Source of the DNA: Verrucomicrobium sp.
GTDB taxonomy: Bacteria; Verrucomicrobiota; Verrucomicrobiia; Methylacidiphilales; GAS474
Reading direction: 5' to 3'
Assembly: GCA_028283855.1 (NCBI GenBank)
Contig: JAPWJX010000005.1
Span: 209,149-273,148, forward strand
DNA: 64,000 nt
The first letter of the stretch is position 1. Each line of letters starts with the position of its first letter. The position numbers were made by a program, and so were the translations under genes. The notes below the pieces were generated by a model, which saw only the letters and a program-made list of their open reading frames with translations, had not been told where the DNA came from and ran no database searches. This document shows, one piece after another, positions 35,187 through 44,119 of the stretch.

Positions 35187-36539
35187 ATGCACCACCCCTG
35201 CCTCCACACGCGCCGCGACTTCCTCCGCACCACGCTCCTGGGCGGGGCACTGACCTGGACCGTTCCCACCTTCCTGGCCGACACCTTTTCCACCCTGCAC
35301 GCCGCCGCGTTCGACAGCGCCACCCAGATCGCCACGGGGAAGGACGCGCCCATCCTCGTCCTCCTCCAGCTGGCGGGCGGCAACGACGGCCTCAACACCC
35401 TGATCCCTTACGCCAACGACTTCTACTACCAGGCCCGGCCCACCCTGGCCGTAAAGCCGGGCGACGTCCTGAAATTGGACGGGCAGGTCGGCCTGCACCC
35501 CTCTCTTGTCGGCTTCAAGGCCCTCTACGATTCCGGCAACCTGGGCGTCATCCAGGGCGTCGGTTATCCGAATCCGAACCGTTCCCACTTCCGCTCCACC
35601 GAAATCTGGGAAACGGCCAGCGATTCCGGCCGGAACGTCCATTACGGCTGGATCGGCCGCTACTTCGACAACGCCTGTTCCGGTTCCGATCCCACCGTCG
35701 GCGTCAGCATCAGTTCGGAAATGCCGCAGGCTTTCTGGAGCCCGCTGCCGAAGGGCGTGGCCCTGCGGAATCCCGGTTCCTACCGCTTTGACAGCGGCCG
35801 CCGCGCGGGCATGAGCGACGACCTCACCGAGGCCTACTATAAGGAACTCAACCTTGCCGACGGCAGCAACGGCGATCATTCCCCGGGAGACATGGAAGGC
35901 GCCTCCATCGGCAAATTAAGCAGCGGCAGCATGACGGCGGGCGCTTCCGAATCCCCCTTGCGGTTCATCGAGCGGACCGCCCTCGACGCCCAGGTCAGTT
36001 CGGACAAGATCCTCTCCATCACCAAGGCGGGGCAGAACCGCGTCGTCTACCCCCAGTCGGCCCTGGCCAACGACCTGAAGCTCGTCGCCCGGCTGATCGA
36101 CGGGGGGCTCTCCAGCCGCGTCTACTTCGTCTCCCAGGGTTCTTATGACACCCACCGCGGCCAGGCGGGAACCCATCCGCGCAACCTCAAGGACCTGGGG
36201 GACGCGCTCCTGGCCTTCTGCAACGACTTGAAAGCGCAGCGCAATTTCGACCGCGTCGTCGTCATGACCTTCAGCGAATTCGGCCGCCGCGTCCATGAGA
36301 ACGGCAGCGGGGGAACCGATCACGGCACGGCCTCGCCGCAGTTTATCTTCGGCGGGCGGGTGAAGGCGGGCTTGGCGGGAGCGTACCCCTCCCTCGATCC
36401 GGCGGGGCTCGACCACGGGGACCTGGTCCACACGGTCGATTTCCGCAGCGTCTACGCGGGGCTCTTGGAAAACTGGCTTAAGACCGACAGCCAGCCGGTG
36501 CTGCAAGGGCGCTTCCAGCCCCTGAGCATGGTGGTCTAG
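35187..36539 (+). CDS. DUF1501 family protein, Tat-exported
   Basis: 450 aa. The N-terminus HTRRDFLRTTLLGGALTW contains a twin-arginine (RRDFLR) Tat signal, so it should be exported folded, presumably with a bound cofactor or metal. The body is the DUF1501 (sulfatase-like fold) domain, with LVLLQLAGGNDGLNTLIPY, HPSLVGFKALYDSGNLGVIQGVGYPN (conserved region, key GVGYPN), SHFRSTEIWETAS and FSEFGRRVHENGSGGTDHG. The last motif resembles alkaline-phosphatase-type metal ligands. Function unknown. It is paired with DUF1800. Its stop overlaps the convergent lipoprotein gene by four bases. Confidence 0.88.
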   Translation: MHHPCLHTRRDFLRTTLLGGALTWTVPTFLADTFSTLHAAAFDSATQIATGKDAPILVLLQLAGGNDGLNTLIPYANDFYYQARPTLAVKPGDVLKLDGQVGLHPSLVGFKALYDSGNLGVIQGVGYPNPNRSHFRSTEIWETASDSGRNVHYGWIGRYFDNACSGSDPTVGVSISSEMPQAFWSPLPKGVALRNPGSYRFDSGRRAGMSDDLTEAYYKELNLADGSNGDHSPGDMEGASIGKLSSGSMTAGASESPLRFIERTALDAQVSSDKILSITKAGQNRVVYPQSALANDLKLVARLIDGGLSSRVYFVSQGSYDTHRGQAGTHPRNLKDLGDALLAFCNDLKAQRNFDRVVVMTFSEFGRRVHENGSGGTDHGTASPQFIFGGRVKAGLAGAYPSLDPAGLDHGDLVHTVDFRSVYAGLLENWLKTDSQPVLQGRFQPLSMVV

Positions 36540-36958
36540 CGGTGGTGGACGGCGGCGGGGACGGTTTCCGTGAGCGTCCCGGCACGGGAAGCCTTGGAAA
36601 AATCGACCGCGCAGAGGGCGGTGACCGTCTCGGTCGCGGCCTCGGGATCCTTGTCGCGCGTCAGCTTGCAGGGGAGGGTGAAATCGCCCGCGCCGCCCTT
36701 GAAGGTGAGGGAAAGGGTTTCGCCCTTGGCCGGGACGGCCACGGGAACGGTCTCATAAAAGGGGGCGTTGCTGCTCTGGGCCTGGAGGAACTGGACCTTG
36801 TTGGCCTTTCCCAGCGCGTCGCCATCGACCACGATCGTCCCGCGCCCCTGGGCGTCCAGGTTGACGAGGTTGTAGCCCTCATTGCCGGCTTTGCAGGCGG
36901 CCATGCCCAGGGCAAGCGTGGTGGCGAGAAGAGAGGTGGCGGCGGGATTGGGCTTCAT
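36536..36958 (-). CDS. Small lipoprotein of unknown function (copy A)
   Basis: 140 aa. The signal peptide ends in a lipobox-like LGMAAC (Cys22), so it is likely lipid-anchored. The mature ~118 residues look beta-rich with two conserved cysteines (CK.. and LCAV). The pattern is D-x-x-G-x-G-x-x-x-V, a PA-x-x-G segment and CKLTRDKD. I do not recognise the family. The pattern aligns weakly with the neighbouring 132-aa protein (CKAELGKD), suggesting a diverged tandem duplicate. A 15-bp sequence six bases upstream of its ATG is repeated before that neighbour. Confidence 0.6.
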   Translation of the reverse strand: MKPNPAATSLLATTLALGMAACKAGNEGYNLVNLDAQGRGTIVVDGDALGKANKVQFLQAQSSNAPFYETVPVAVPAKGETLSLTFKGGAGDFTLPCKLTRDKDPEAATETVTALCAVDFSKASRAGTLTETVPAAVHHR

Positions 36959-36964
36959 GGTTTG

Positions 36965-36979
36965 TAATTCGGCTATTTT
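36965..36979 (-). repeat. 15-bp direct repeat, copy 1
   Basis: On the minus strand it reads AAAATAGCCGAATTA, ending six bases before the ATG of small lipoprotein copy A. An identical copy lies at 37399-37413, seven bases before the ATG of copy B. Confidence 0.8.
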
Positions 36980-36992
36980 TTGAGGAGGGCGA

Positions 36993-37391
36993 TCAAATCG
37001 TTTTCTGGGGCGGGAGCGGGCGCGCTTCCGGCGGCGCGGGGCGGAAAGGGCGCAGGACGCAGGCGAAGTCCTTGCCCAGCTCTGCCTTGCACTCGGCCAG
37101 GCCGCTGCCGAAGGGCGTCGTCAAATTGACCGCGAAATTCTGGGAACCCGGATGGGCGGGAAGGTAGGCGCTGGAACAGCGGTCCGGGGCCTCGGCGGCG
37201 CAGAGGCGGACTTCCGTGCCGGAATGCATCTGGCCCTGGGTGACGGTGAACGCGCCGTCCCCGTGCTTGTCGACCCGGGCGGTCGGCAGGGTTTGCTCAT
37301 GGAGCTGGGCCATTTGAACGCCTGTATGATAGGCCCCGGCGGCGACGCCGATTCCCAGGGCTCCGTGAAGGGCGAGATGCTTGAGCTTCAT
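36993..37391 (-). CDS. Small exported protein of unknown function (copy B)
   Basis: 132 aa. The N-terminus KHLALHGALGIGVAAGAYHTGV is a weak signal or membrane-anchor segment without a lipobox. The mature part has four cysteines (RLCAAEAPDRCSS, AECKAELGKDFACVL), which could form two disulfides in the periplasm. The tail is Pro/Arg-rich. No family is recognised. The order D-x-x-G-D-G, V-x-L, PAHPGSQ and CKAELGKD parallels the downstream copy A. It starts 15 bases after nagZ ends, with a GGGGGG site right before the ATG, and so may belong to an hppA-nagZ unit. Confidence 0.55.
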   Translation of the reverse strand: MKLKHLALHGALGIGVAAGAYHTGVQMAQLHEQTLPTARVDKHGDGAFTVTQGQMHSGTEVRLCAAEAPDRCSSAYLPAHPGSQNFAVNLTTPFGSGLAECKAELGKDFACVLRPFRPAPPEARPLPPQKTI

Positions 37392-37398
37392 CCCCCCT

Positions 37399-37413
37399 TA
37401 ATTCGGCTATTTT
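37399..37413 (-). repeat. 15-bp direct repeat, copy 2
   Basis: Identical to 36965-36979. This copy contains the nagZ stop codon (minus-strand TAG at 37409-37407) and ends seven bases before the ATG of small protein copy B. Confidence 0.8.
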
Positions 37414-38531
37414 AAGGCGGCGGTGCCGTGCGTCGTATCCCCGATGTTCTCGACCGGGGAGCGCTTCCCGTCGTCGGCGGAACGCTGGCGGGCGCCTTCC
37501 TTGCCCAGAACGGCTTCCCGGAGCTGGTAGACCTGCTCGTCGAGTTCCTGGAAGGCGCAGAGGGACCATTCATGGGCGGGGGCCAGCCCGGCCTGGAACT
37601 TCGCGATGCGGGCGCGCGCCGGGGCGGTGGCGGCCTCCGGCAGTTTGGCCAGAACCTCGGCGGCCTGGCGGGCCATCTCGACGCGGTGGCAAAGGAGGAT
37701 GTAGTCGTTCCCGGCCAGGATCGACATGCGGACGGCCTCGTCGAAGCCGTACTCGTTGATGATCGCGCCCATGTCCAGGTCGTCGGTCATGACGATGCCG
37801 TCATAGGCCCAGTCCCGCCGGATGATGTCCAGGAAGGGCTTGGAAAGGGAGGAGGCGGTGCCGGTGGGGTCCAGGTGGGGATTGCGGACGTGGCCGATCA
37901 TGAGGCTGTCCATCTCCGGCAGGAGGTCGCGGTAGGGGATCCACTCGTGGGCTTCCAATTCCGCCCGGGTGCGGGCGATGGTGGGGAGGCCGTGGTGGGG
38001 GTCGATGACGGCGGCGGAGTAGCCGGGGAAGTGCTTGCCGCAGGCCAGGATGCCCTCCTTCCGCATGGCGCGGGTGAAGGTCCCGGCGAAGTCGGTCACC
38101 TGCGCGGGGGTCAGGCCCCAGGTGCGGTTCTTGAGGGAGTTGTCCTGGTCCCCGTTCTGGGAGACGTCCAGGACGGGGCAGAGGTCCAGGTTGAAGCCGA
38201 AGAGGCGCAGGAGACGGCCGGTGAGCCGCCCGTGCTCGGCGATGAGGGCGCGGTCCCCCTTGTCCCGGAGCTGGACGGCGCTGGGCGGCTCCGCGCCGAT
38301 TTCCTTGATGCGGGAGACGCGGCCCCCTTCCTGGTCGATGCAGATGACGGCCTTGCCGCCGGTTTCGCCCTGCAGGTCGTCGATCAGGGCGCGGAGCTGG
38401 TCCGGGGTTTTGATATTCCGGCCAAAGAGGATGAAACCGCCCGGGCCGATATCCCGGACGGCCTGGCGGGTCTCCCCGTCCAGCTCCGGACCGGGGACGC
38501 CCATGATGAGGAACGGTCCACCGGCGCGCAT
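37407..38531 (-). CDS. nagZ: Beta-N-acetylhexosaminidase (GH3, NagZ-like)
   Basis: Glycoside hydrolase family 3 enzyme that removes terminal N-acetylglucosamine, in NagZ from peptidoglycan recycling muropeptides in the cytoplasm. 374 aa, no signal peptide. IDQEGGRVSR (65-74) and KHFPG (166-170) are the family motifs. The Asp-x-His acid/base dyad is present as DPH (177-179). The nucleophile is Asp250 in IVMTDDLDMGAI. The usual KHFPGHG is KHFPGYS here. A C-terminal ~60-residue extension (QLREAVLGKEGARQRS onward) is not part of the catalytic barrel. It starts 22 bases after hppA. Confidence 0.88.
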   Translation of the reverse strand: MRAGGPFLIMGVPGPELDGETRQAVRDIGPGGFILFGRNIKTPDQLRALIDDLQGETGGKAVICIDQEGGRVSRIKEIGAEPPSAVQLRDKGDRALIAEHGRLTGRLLRLFGFNLDLCPVLDVSQNGDQDNSLKNRTWGLTPAQVTDFAGTFTRAMRKEGILACGKHFPGYSAAVIDPHHGLPTIARTRAELEAHEWIPYRDLLPEMDSLMIGHVRNPHLDPTGTASSLSKPFLDIIRRDWAYDGIVMTDDLDMGAIINEYGFDEAVRMSILAGNDYILLCHRVEMARQAAEVLAKLPEAATAPARARIAKFQAGLAPAHEWSLCAFQELDEQVYQLREAVLGKEGARQRSADDGKRSPVENIGDTTHGTAALK

Positions 38532-38553
38532 GAATGGGAGTCTATATCCTAAA

Positions 38554-40608
38554 TCAGACCAAATGCCACCACTTGATGAAGATGGGGATGATGAGAATGG
38601 CGACGACGTTGACGACCTTGATCATCGGGTTGATGGCGGGGCCGGAGGTGTCCTTGTAGGGATCGCCCACGGTGTCGCCGGTGACGGAGGCGGCGTGCGC
38701 CTCGGAACCTTTGCCGCCGTGGTGGCCTTCCTCGATGAACTTTTTGGCGTTGTCCCACGCGCCGCCGGAGGAGGTCATGGAGATGGCCACGAAGAGGCCG
38801 GTGACGATGGTGCCGACCAGGACGCCGCCCAGGACGACGGGGCCCAGCTGCGGGATGAGGGCCACCCCCAGCACCACGATGAGCGGCAGGAGGGCGGGCA
38901 GGATCATCTGGCGCAGGGCCGCCTTGGTGACGATGTCGACGCAGGTGGCGTAGGAGGGTTTCTCCGTGCCCAGCAGGATGCCGGGCTTCTCCGCCACCTG
39001 GCGGCGCACCTCGCGCACGACGGCGCCCGCCGCCGTCCCCACCGCGTCCATGCTGTAGGCGGTGAAGAGGAAGGGCAGGAGGCCGCCGATGAAGAGGCCG
39101 ATGATGATCTTCGGCTGCTCCAGGGAGAACTGGATCTGGCTGAGGAATTCCGGGGAGCTGTGGCTCTTTAGCTCCTGGACGTAGGAGCCGAAGAGGACGA
39201 GCGCCGCCAGGCCCGCGGAGGCGATGGCGTAGCCCTTCGTCACGGCCTTCATCGTGTTGCCCACGGCGTCCAGCTCGTCGGTGATGTGGCGGACTTCCTT
39301 CGGCAGCTCGCTCATGACGGCGATGCCGCCGGCGTTGTCCGTGATGGGGCCGAAGGCGTCCAGGGAGATGACGATGCCCGACATGGAGAGCATGCTCACC
39401 ACCGCGATGGCAATGCCGTAGAGCCCGGCGAAGTGGTGGGAGAGCAGGATAGCCAGGCCGATGCAGAGCACCGGCAGGCCGGTGGCGCGCATGCCCGTGG
39501 CCAGGCCGGCGATGATGTTCGTGGCGTGTCCGGTCTCGGACGCTTTGGCGATCCGCCGCACCGGCGGCATGTCCGTGGCGGTGTAGTAATTGGTGATGAG
39601 GACGACCAGCGCCGTCATGACCAGGCCGATGAGGGAGGCGCCGTAGATCGGAGCCCACTCCGTGAGGAAGAGGGCCTGGCAGACCGGCACGAAGAGGATG
39701 GCGGAGACCAGCGCGCTAATGACCACGCCGCCGACGAGGGCACGGGTAGGCGAGGTCTTCCGCATGCTGACGGAGAAGATGCCCAGGATGCCGCCGATGA
39801 CGGAGATGCCGCCGACCAGAAAGGGATAGACGACCGCCGCCGCGTGGCCCGGCAGGGTGATGACGGCGATGAGAACCGCGCCGATGAGGCTGACGGCGTA
39901 GGTTTCGAAGACGTCGGCCGCCATGCCCGCGCAGTCGCCGACGTTGTCGCCCACATTGTCCGCGATGGTGGCGGGGTTGCGCGGGTCGTCCTCGTCCAGG
40001 TTCTGCTCGATCTTGCCGACCAGGTCGGCGCCGACGTCGGCGGCCTTCGTGTAGATGCCGCCGCCGAGGCGGGCGAAGACGCTGATGAGGCTGCTGCCCA
40101 GCGCCAGGCCGACCAGGGCGCTGATGACCTCCCCCTGCGGCAGGTAGCGGGAGGCCACCGTGTAAAAGACCCCCACGGAGAGGAGCGCCAGGCCGACGAC
40201 CAAGAGGCCCGTGACCGCGCCGCCGTTGAAGGCGATGGAGAGGGCGGCGTGGCGGCTGCGCGTGGCGCCCTGGGTGGTGCGGACGTTGGCCAGCACGGCC
40301 ACCCGCATGCCGACGTAGCCTGCCAGCATGGAAAAGGCCGCGCCCAGGAGGAAGCCTCCGGCCGTCCACCAGCCCTTGAAAAAGCCGATGAGGAGGAAGA
40401 TGACGGCGGCGATCGCGCTGATCGTCTCCACCTGGCGGCGCAGGTAGGCCTTGGCGCCTTCCTGGATCGCCTGGGCGATTTCCCGCATGCGCGCGTTCCC
40501 CGCGTCGCTGCCGCGGACGTGCAGCCCCAGCCCCACGGCGACCGAAACCGACAGCGCGGCGAGGATTAAAGTAATCAGGATCCCGTTGTGTAAGAGCCAG
40601 TATTCCAT
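38554..40608 (-). CDS. hppA: Membrane-bound proton-translocating pyrophosphatase
   Basis: Couples pyrophosphate hydrolysis to ion pumping across the inner membrane. 684 aa with about 16 membrane helices. The substrate site [20 protein letters not shown] (191-210) and [19 protein letters not shown] (218-236) are intact. [16 protein letters not shown] has lysine at position 454, where K+-dependent enzymes carry alanine. By family rule this marks a K+-independent, H+-pumping type; that is inference from one residue. The start ATG at 40608 has no visible Shine-Dalgarno. nagZ lies 22 bases downstream. Confidence 0.95.
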   Translation of the reverse strand: MEYWLLHNGILITLILAALSVSVAVGLGLHVRGSDAGNARMREIAQAIQEGAKAYLRRQVETISAIAAVIFLLIGFFKGWWTAGGFLLGAAFSMLAGYVGMRVAVLANVRTTQGATRSRHAALSIAFNGGAVTGLLVVGLALLSVGVFYTVASRYLPQGEVISALVGLALGSSLISVFARLGGGIYTKAADVGADLVGKIEQNLDEDDPRNPATIADNVGDNVGDCAGMAADVFETYAVSLIGAVLIAVITLPGHAAAVVYPFLVGGISVIGGILGIFSVSMRKTSPTRALVGGVVISALVSAILFVPVCQALFLTEWAPIYGASLIGLVMTALVVLITNYYTATDMPPVRRIAKASETGHATNIIAGLATGMRATGLPVLCIGLAILLSHHFAGLYGIAIAVVSMLSMSGIVISLDAFGPITDNAGGIAVMSELPKEVRHITDELDAVGNTMKAVTKGYAIASAGLAALVLFGSYVQELKSHSSPEFLSQIQFSLEQPKIIIGLFIGGLLPFLFTAYSMDAVGTAAGAVVREVRRQVAEKPGILLGTEKPSYATCVDIVTKAALRQMILPALLPLIVVLGVALIPQLGPVVLGGVLVGTIVTGLFVAISMTSSGGAWDNAKKFIEEGHHGGKGSEAHAASVTGDTVGDPYKDTSGPAINPMIKVVNVVAILIIPIFIKWWHLV

Positions 40609-40683
40609 AAAAGGTTGGTTACAGTGGCGAACATTAAGTTATGACGGTGGGAGCGCAACCTAAAAAACGCCTAAGCAACATTT

Positions 40684-42354
40684 ATGGCAAAAGCATTTAA
40701 GCATCCGCTTTTCTGGCTCGCGCTCCTCCTTGCGGGGGGAATCGCCGCCTATGCGAACGCCTTTTCCGTTCCCTTTCTTTTCGACGATCTCCACTCGATC
40801 CGGGAGAACCAGTCGATCCGTCATCTCTGGCCGTTGTGGGGTCCGCTCTCGCCGCCGCACGGGGGGCTGACGTTCAGCGGGCGGCCGTTGGCCAATCTCA
40901 CCCTGGCGGTGAATTACGCCTTGGGCGGATGGAACGTGCGCGGCTACCACGCCTTCAACCTGGCCGTTCACCTCCTGGCCGGGCTGGCGCTTTACGGTAT
41001 CGCGCGGCGGACGCTCCTCCGCACGCCGTTCGGGGAAGAGGCGGCGCTGTTGGCGGGCGTGATCGCGCTGCTTTGGACGCTCCATCCCCTGCAAACGGAA
41101 TCGGTCACCTATCTTTCCCAGCGGGTCGAGTCGATGGCCGGACTCTGCGCGTTCTGGACCCTCTACGGATTCATACGGGGGGTGGAGGCGCCGGGCTGGC
41201 GGGTTTTCTCCGTCCTGGCCTGCGCCTGCGGCATGGCGTGCAAGGAGACGATGGCGGCGCTCCCTTTGCTGGTTTTGTTTTACGATCGGGCGTTCGTCCT
41301 GGGTTCCGTGCAAAAGGCGATCGAGCTGCGGCTCGGCTACTACGTTGCCCTGGTTCTGACATGGGTGATCCTGGGAAAGGAAGTGGCCTGGGAGCAGATG
41401 CGCAGCGGCACCGCCGGGGAGGGGACCATCACCGCCGGCAACTATCTGGTCACGCAGGGCTACGCCATCGCCCATTACGTGCGGCTGGCTTTCTGGCCGT
41501 TCCCGCAGATTTTCGATTACGGCACGGCGGCGGTGCCGTGGGGCCGGGCCTGGCCGGGCTTTCTTTTCGTCGCGGCGGGCGTGGCGGCGACGGGCTGGGC
41601 GTTTTTCCGCCATCCGCGCGCGGGTTTCCTGGGGCTGTGGTTCTTCGCCATCCTGGCGCCGTCCTCCAGCGTCGTCCCGGTGGCTACACAGGTCATGGCG
41701 GAGCACCGGCTCTATCTCTCCCTGGCGGCTTTGGTCGCGGGAGCGGTTCTCCTTTTGCGGCGGGGGACGGGCTTCCGGACGATCCTGTTCGTCGGGCTGG
41801 CCGCCGCCGTCGGTCTGGGCGGCGCCACCTGGCGGCGCAATGCCGATTACAGGAGCGGCGAGGCGATCTGGCGGGACACCGCGCGGAAGCTCCCTGCCAA
41901 CGGCCGGGCCTGGAGCAACTGGGGCTGTCTGGTTTACGAGGACGGCCGGCTCGAGGAGGCCCTACCTCTTTGGCGCAAGGCCCTGGAGGTGAATCCGAGG
42001 GATGGGGACGCCTGGCTGAACATCGGCCTCTATTATTATCTCAAAGGGAATTTCCCGGAATCCGTCGTCGCTTACCGCCGGGCGCTGGCCTTGCTGCCGT
42101 ACAGCGCTGCGGCCCACTCCAATCTGGGTAAGGCTCTCTTCGACATGGGCAACCGGGAGGGAGCGTGGGCGGAATATTTCACGGCGTTGCGGTTTCGCCC
42201 GGAATTCGTCCCGGCCTGGAACAACCTGGGCTTCTATTATGAAGCGGCGGGGAAGAAGCCGGAAGCACGGCACGCCTATGAAAAGGCCCTCCAGCTCGAC
42301 CCCGGCAACGCCTACGCCCGTGACGGCATGAAGCGGCTGGATACCGCCCGTTGA
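40684..42354 (+). CDS. Polytopic membrane protein with C-terminal TPRs (TMTC/PMT-like)
   Basis: 556 aa. The first ~390 residues hold about ten membrane helices. They include the motif FLFDDLHSIRENQSIR (about 31-46), an Asp-Asp pair in the first periplasmic loop typical of GT-C glycosyltransferases, HPLQTESVTYLSQRVES and EHRLYLSLAALVAG. Residues ~400-550 are four TPR units (e.g. AWSNWGCLVYEDGRLEEALPLW, interpreted by its G/Y/A spacing). This matches bacterial homologues of the eukaryotic TMTC O-mannosyltransferases. The sugar donor would be a lipid-linked monosaccharide. It diverges from hppA over 75 bases. Confidence 0.78.
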   Translation: MAKAFKHPLFWLALLLAGGIAAYANAFSVPFLFDDLHSIRENQSIRHLWPLWGPLSPPHGGLTFSGRPLANLTLAVNYALGGWNVRGYHAFNLAVHLLAGLALYGIARRTLLRTPFGEEAALLAGVIALLWTLHPLQTESVTYLSQRVESMAGLCAFWTLYGFIRGVEAPGWRVFSVLACACGMACKETMAALPLLVLFYDRAFVLGSVQKAIELRLGYYVALVLTWVILGKEVAWEQMRSGTAGEGTITAGNYLVTQGYAIAHYVRLAFWPFPQIFDYGTAAVPWGRAWPGFLFVAAGVAATGWAFFRHPRAGFLGLWFFAILAPSSSVVPVATQVMAEHRLYLSLAALVAGAVLLLRRGTGFRTILFVGLAAAVGLGGATWRRNADYRSGEAIWRDTARKLPANGRAWSNWGCLVYEDGRLEEALPLWRKALEVNPRDGDAWLNIGLYYYLKGNFPESVVAYRRALALLPYSAAAHSNLGKALFDMGNREGAWAEYFTALRFRPEFVPAWNNLGFYYEAAGKKPEARHAYEKALQLDPGNAYARDGMKRLDTAR

Positions 42355-42390
42355 CTTGTGTCCGTCCGGGAGCGTGCCTAAGGTAATCCC

Positions 42391-43692
42391 GTGAGCTGTA
42401 CCGCGCCCGTCCCCGTTCCCGCCGATCCGGCCTCCCGCGTCGCCGCCCTGCGCGCCAAGATTCCCTCCGAAGGCCTCTTTGCCGAGAAGCGCTGGCGTCT
42501 TAGCCCGGAGGCTTTTCCTTTAAGCCCCCTGCACCTGGAAAAGCTGGAGAAACTAGGCCCTCTCCTGCACCGCTTCAACCAAGCCTGCAACCTCCTTTAC
42601 CGGCAAAGCGTCCGGGGCAAGCAGCCCGCCTGGATCGCTGACCTCCTGGACCGGGGCAAGCCCGCCGACCTCGTCGAAGCCTCCCGGGCCGACGCCGCGG
42701 CCCAGCAGGTCCCCGCCGTCATCCGTCCCGACCTGATCGTGACCGAAAAAGGCTTCTGCCTGTGCGAGCTCGATTCGGTCCCCGGCGGCATCGGCCTGAC
42801 GGCCTGGATGGCCCAGGCCTACACGGAGCTGGGGGAAAATGTCCTGGGCGGCCCGGACGGCATGCGGACCGGCTTCGCCTCCATCCTGCCGGAGGGCGAC
42901 GTCGTCATCTCCGAGGAAGCCGCCACCTACCGCCCGGAAATGGAATACCTTCTGGGCCGGGACCGCGTGAAGGCGGCGGAAACCTACCAGCCGGACGGTA
43001 GGCCGATCTACCGTTTCTTCGAATGCTTCGACTGGGAGAACACCGCCCTTTCCAACCTGCGGCAGAACTGGAGCCAGATGGGCCCCGTCACCCCGCCGCT
43101 CAAGCCCTACCTGGAGGAAAAGCTTTGGCTGGCCCTTTTCTGGCTCCGCCCGCTCCTGCCCTTCTGGCGCCGGGAATTGAGCGACAAGGGCGTCGCCCTC
43201 CTCCAGGAAACCATCCCCTATAGCTGGCTCGTCGATCCCACGCCCCTGCCGCCCCACGGCGTCATCCCCGGCTTGGAGATCCACGACTGGAAAGAAATGG
43301 GCCAATTCAGCCAGGCCCAGCGGGAGCTGATCCTGAAAGTCTCCGGCTATTCCCCGCTGGCCTGGGGCTCCCGGGGCGTCCACCTGGGCTCCGACCTGGC
43401 CGCCGGAGCCTGGCAGCAGGAGATCGACCAGGCGCTGGCCTCCTACGGAAAGACCCCCTACGTCCTGCAACGCTTCGTAAAAGGGGCCCTCTTCGACCAC
43501 CCCTTCGTCGACGAAGCCGGGGCGGTTCACGTCATGAAGGGGCGCGTCCGCCTCTGCCCCTACTACTTCGCCTCGAAACCGGAAACCCGGCCCACAGTCA
43601 GCGGCGCCCTGGCCACCATCTGTCCGGCGGACAAAAAGCTCATCCACGGGATGAAGGACGCCATCCTGGTCCCGGCGAAGGCGGCGGCGTAA
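42391..43692 (+). CDS. Uncharacterised protein, possibly ATP-grasp-like
   Basis: 433 aa, GTG start at 42391 (36 bases after the TPR gene). I do not recognise a firm family. Residues ~120-150 (IVTEKGFCLCELDSVPGGIG) and the C-terminal half (YVLQRFVKGALFDHPFVD, VHVMKGRVRLCPYYF) are reminiscent of circularly permuted ATP-grasp enzymes such as those near glutathionylspermidine synthase. This is a weak impression from motif order. No signal peptide or membrane segment is visible. The adjacent genes do not define a pathway. Confidence 0.6.
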   Translation: MSCTAPVPVPADPASRVAALRAKIPSEGLFAEKRWRLSPEAFPLSPLHLEKLEKLGPLLHRFNQACNLLYRQSVRGKQPAWIADLLDRGKPADLVEASRADAAAQQVPAVIRPDLIVTEKGFCLCELDSVPGGIGLTAWMAQAYTELGENVLGGPDGMRTGFASILPEGDVVISEEAATYRPEMEYLLGRDRVKAAETYQPDGRPIYRFFECFDWENTALSNLRQNWSQMGPVTPPLKPYLEEKLWLALFWLRPLLPFWRRELSDKGVALLQETIPYSWLVDPTPLPPHGVIPGLEIHDWKEMGQFSQAQRELILKVSGYSPLAWGSRGVHLGSDLAAGAWQQEIDQALASYGKTPYVLQRFVKGALFDHPFVDEAGAVHVMKGRVRLCPYYFASKPETRPTVSGALATICPADKKLIHGMKDAILVPAKAAA

Positions 43693-43748
43693 TTGCGACA
43701 ATTGGGGGAAAGCGGCATTCAAATTGCTTAACCTCTAAAAAATACCTC

Positions 43749-44105
43749 ATGCATTTCCCCCCTCCGCCTCAGCCGGTGCCCGTCCTCACCGCTGCCGCGC
43801 CCCAGGCCCCCGTGGTGACGAACACCGTCATCCTCCAAAAGGCGCCTGCGCCCAATCCACTTTTGCCGGGAAAGCCCGTCGTACAGGGCATTCAGCTGGG
43901 CAATCCCCGCTTGGCGGAGGAACAAGAAGCCCTCCGGCAGCGCCAAGGCCCCGCCGTCCCCGTCACCATGCAGGAAATCAAAGAAGCGGACATCCGCTGC
44001 CGCATTCCGGTGGAGGGAATTCCCAAGCTTTTCCGGCGCTCCACTGATCCGGCCTGTAAGGCTTTCAACGAATCCCCGCGCGGGGTGCAGGTGCAGAACC
44101 GTTAA
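43749..44105 (+). CDS. Small proline-rich hypothetical protein
   Basis: 118 aa. The N-terminal ~55 residues are Pro/Val/Ala-rich and probably unstructured (MHFPPPPQPVPVLTAAAP). The C-terminal part (about 65-118) is more ordered, with two cysteines (DIRCRIPVEGIPKL, DPACKAFNESP). No family recognised and no export signal. It lies 14 bases upstream of a small membrane protein. Codon usage looks like that of the neighbours, so I accept it as a gene with moderate confidence. Confidence 0.5.
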   Translation: MHFPPPPQPVPVLTAAAPQAPVVTNTVILQKAPAPNPLLPGKPVVQGIQLGNPRLAEEQEALRQRQGPAVPVTMQEIKEADIRCRIPVEGIPKLFRRSTDPACKAFNESPRGVQVQNR

Positions 44106-44119
44106 AAAAGGGGGGCTGC

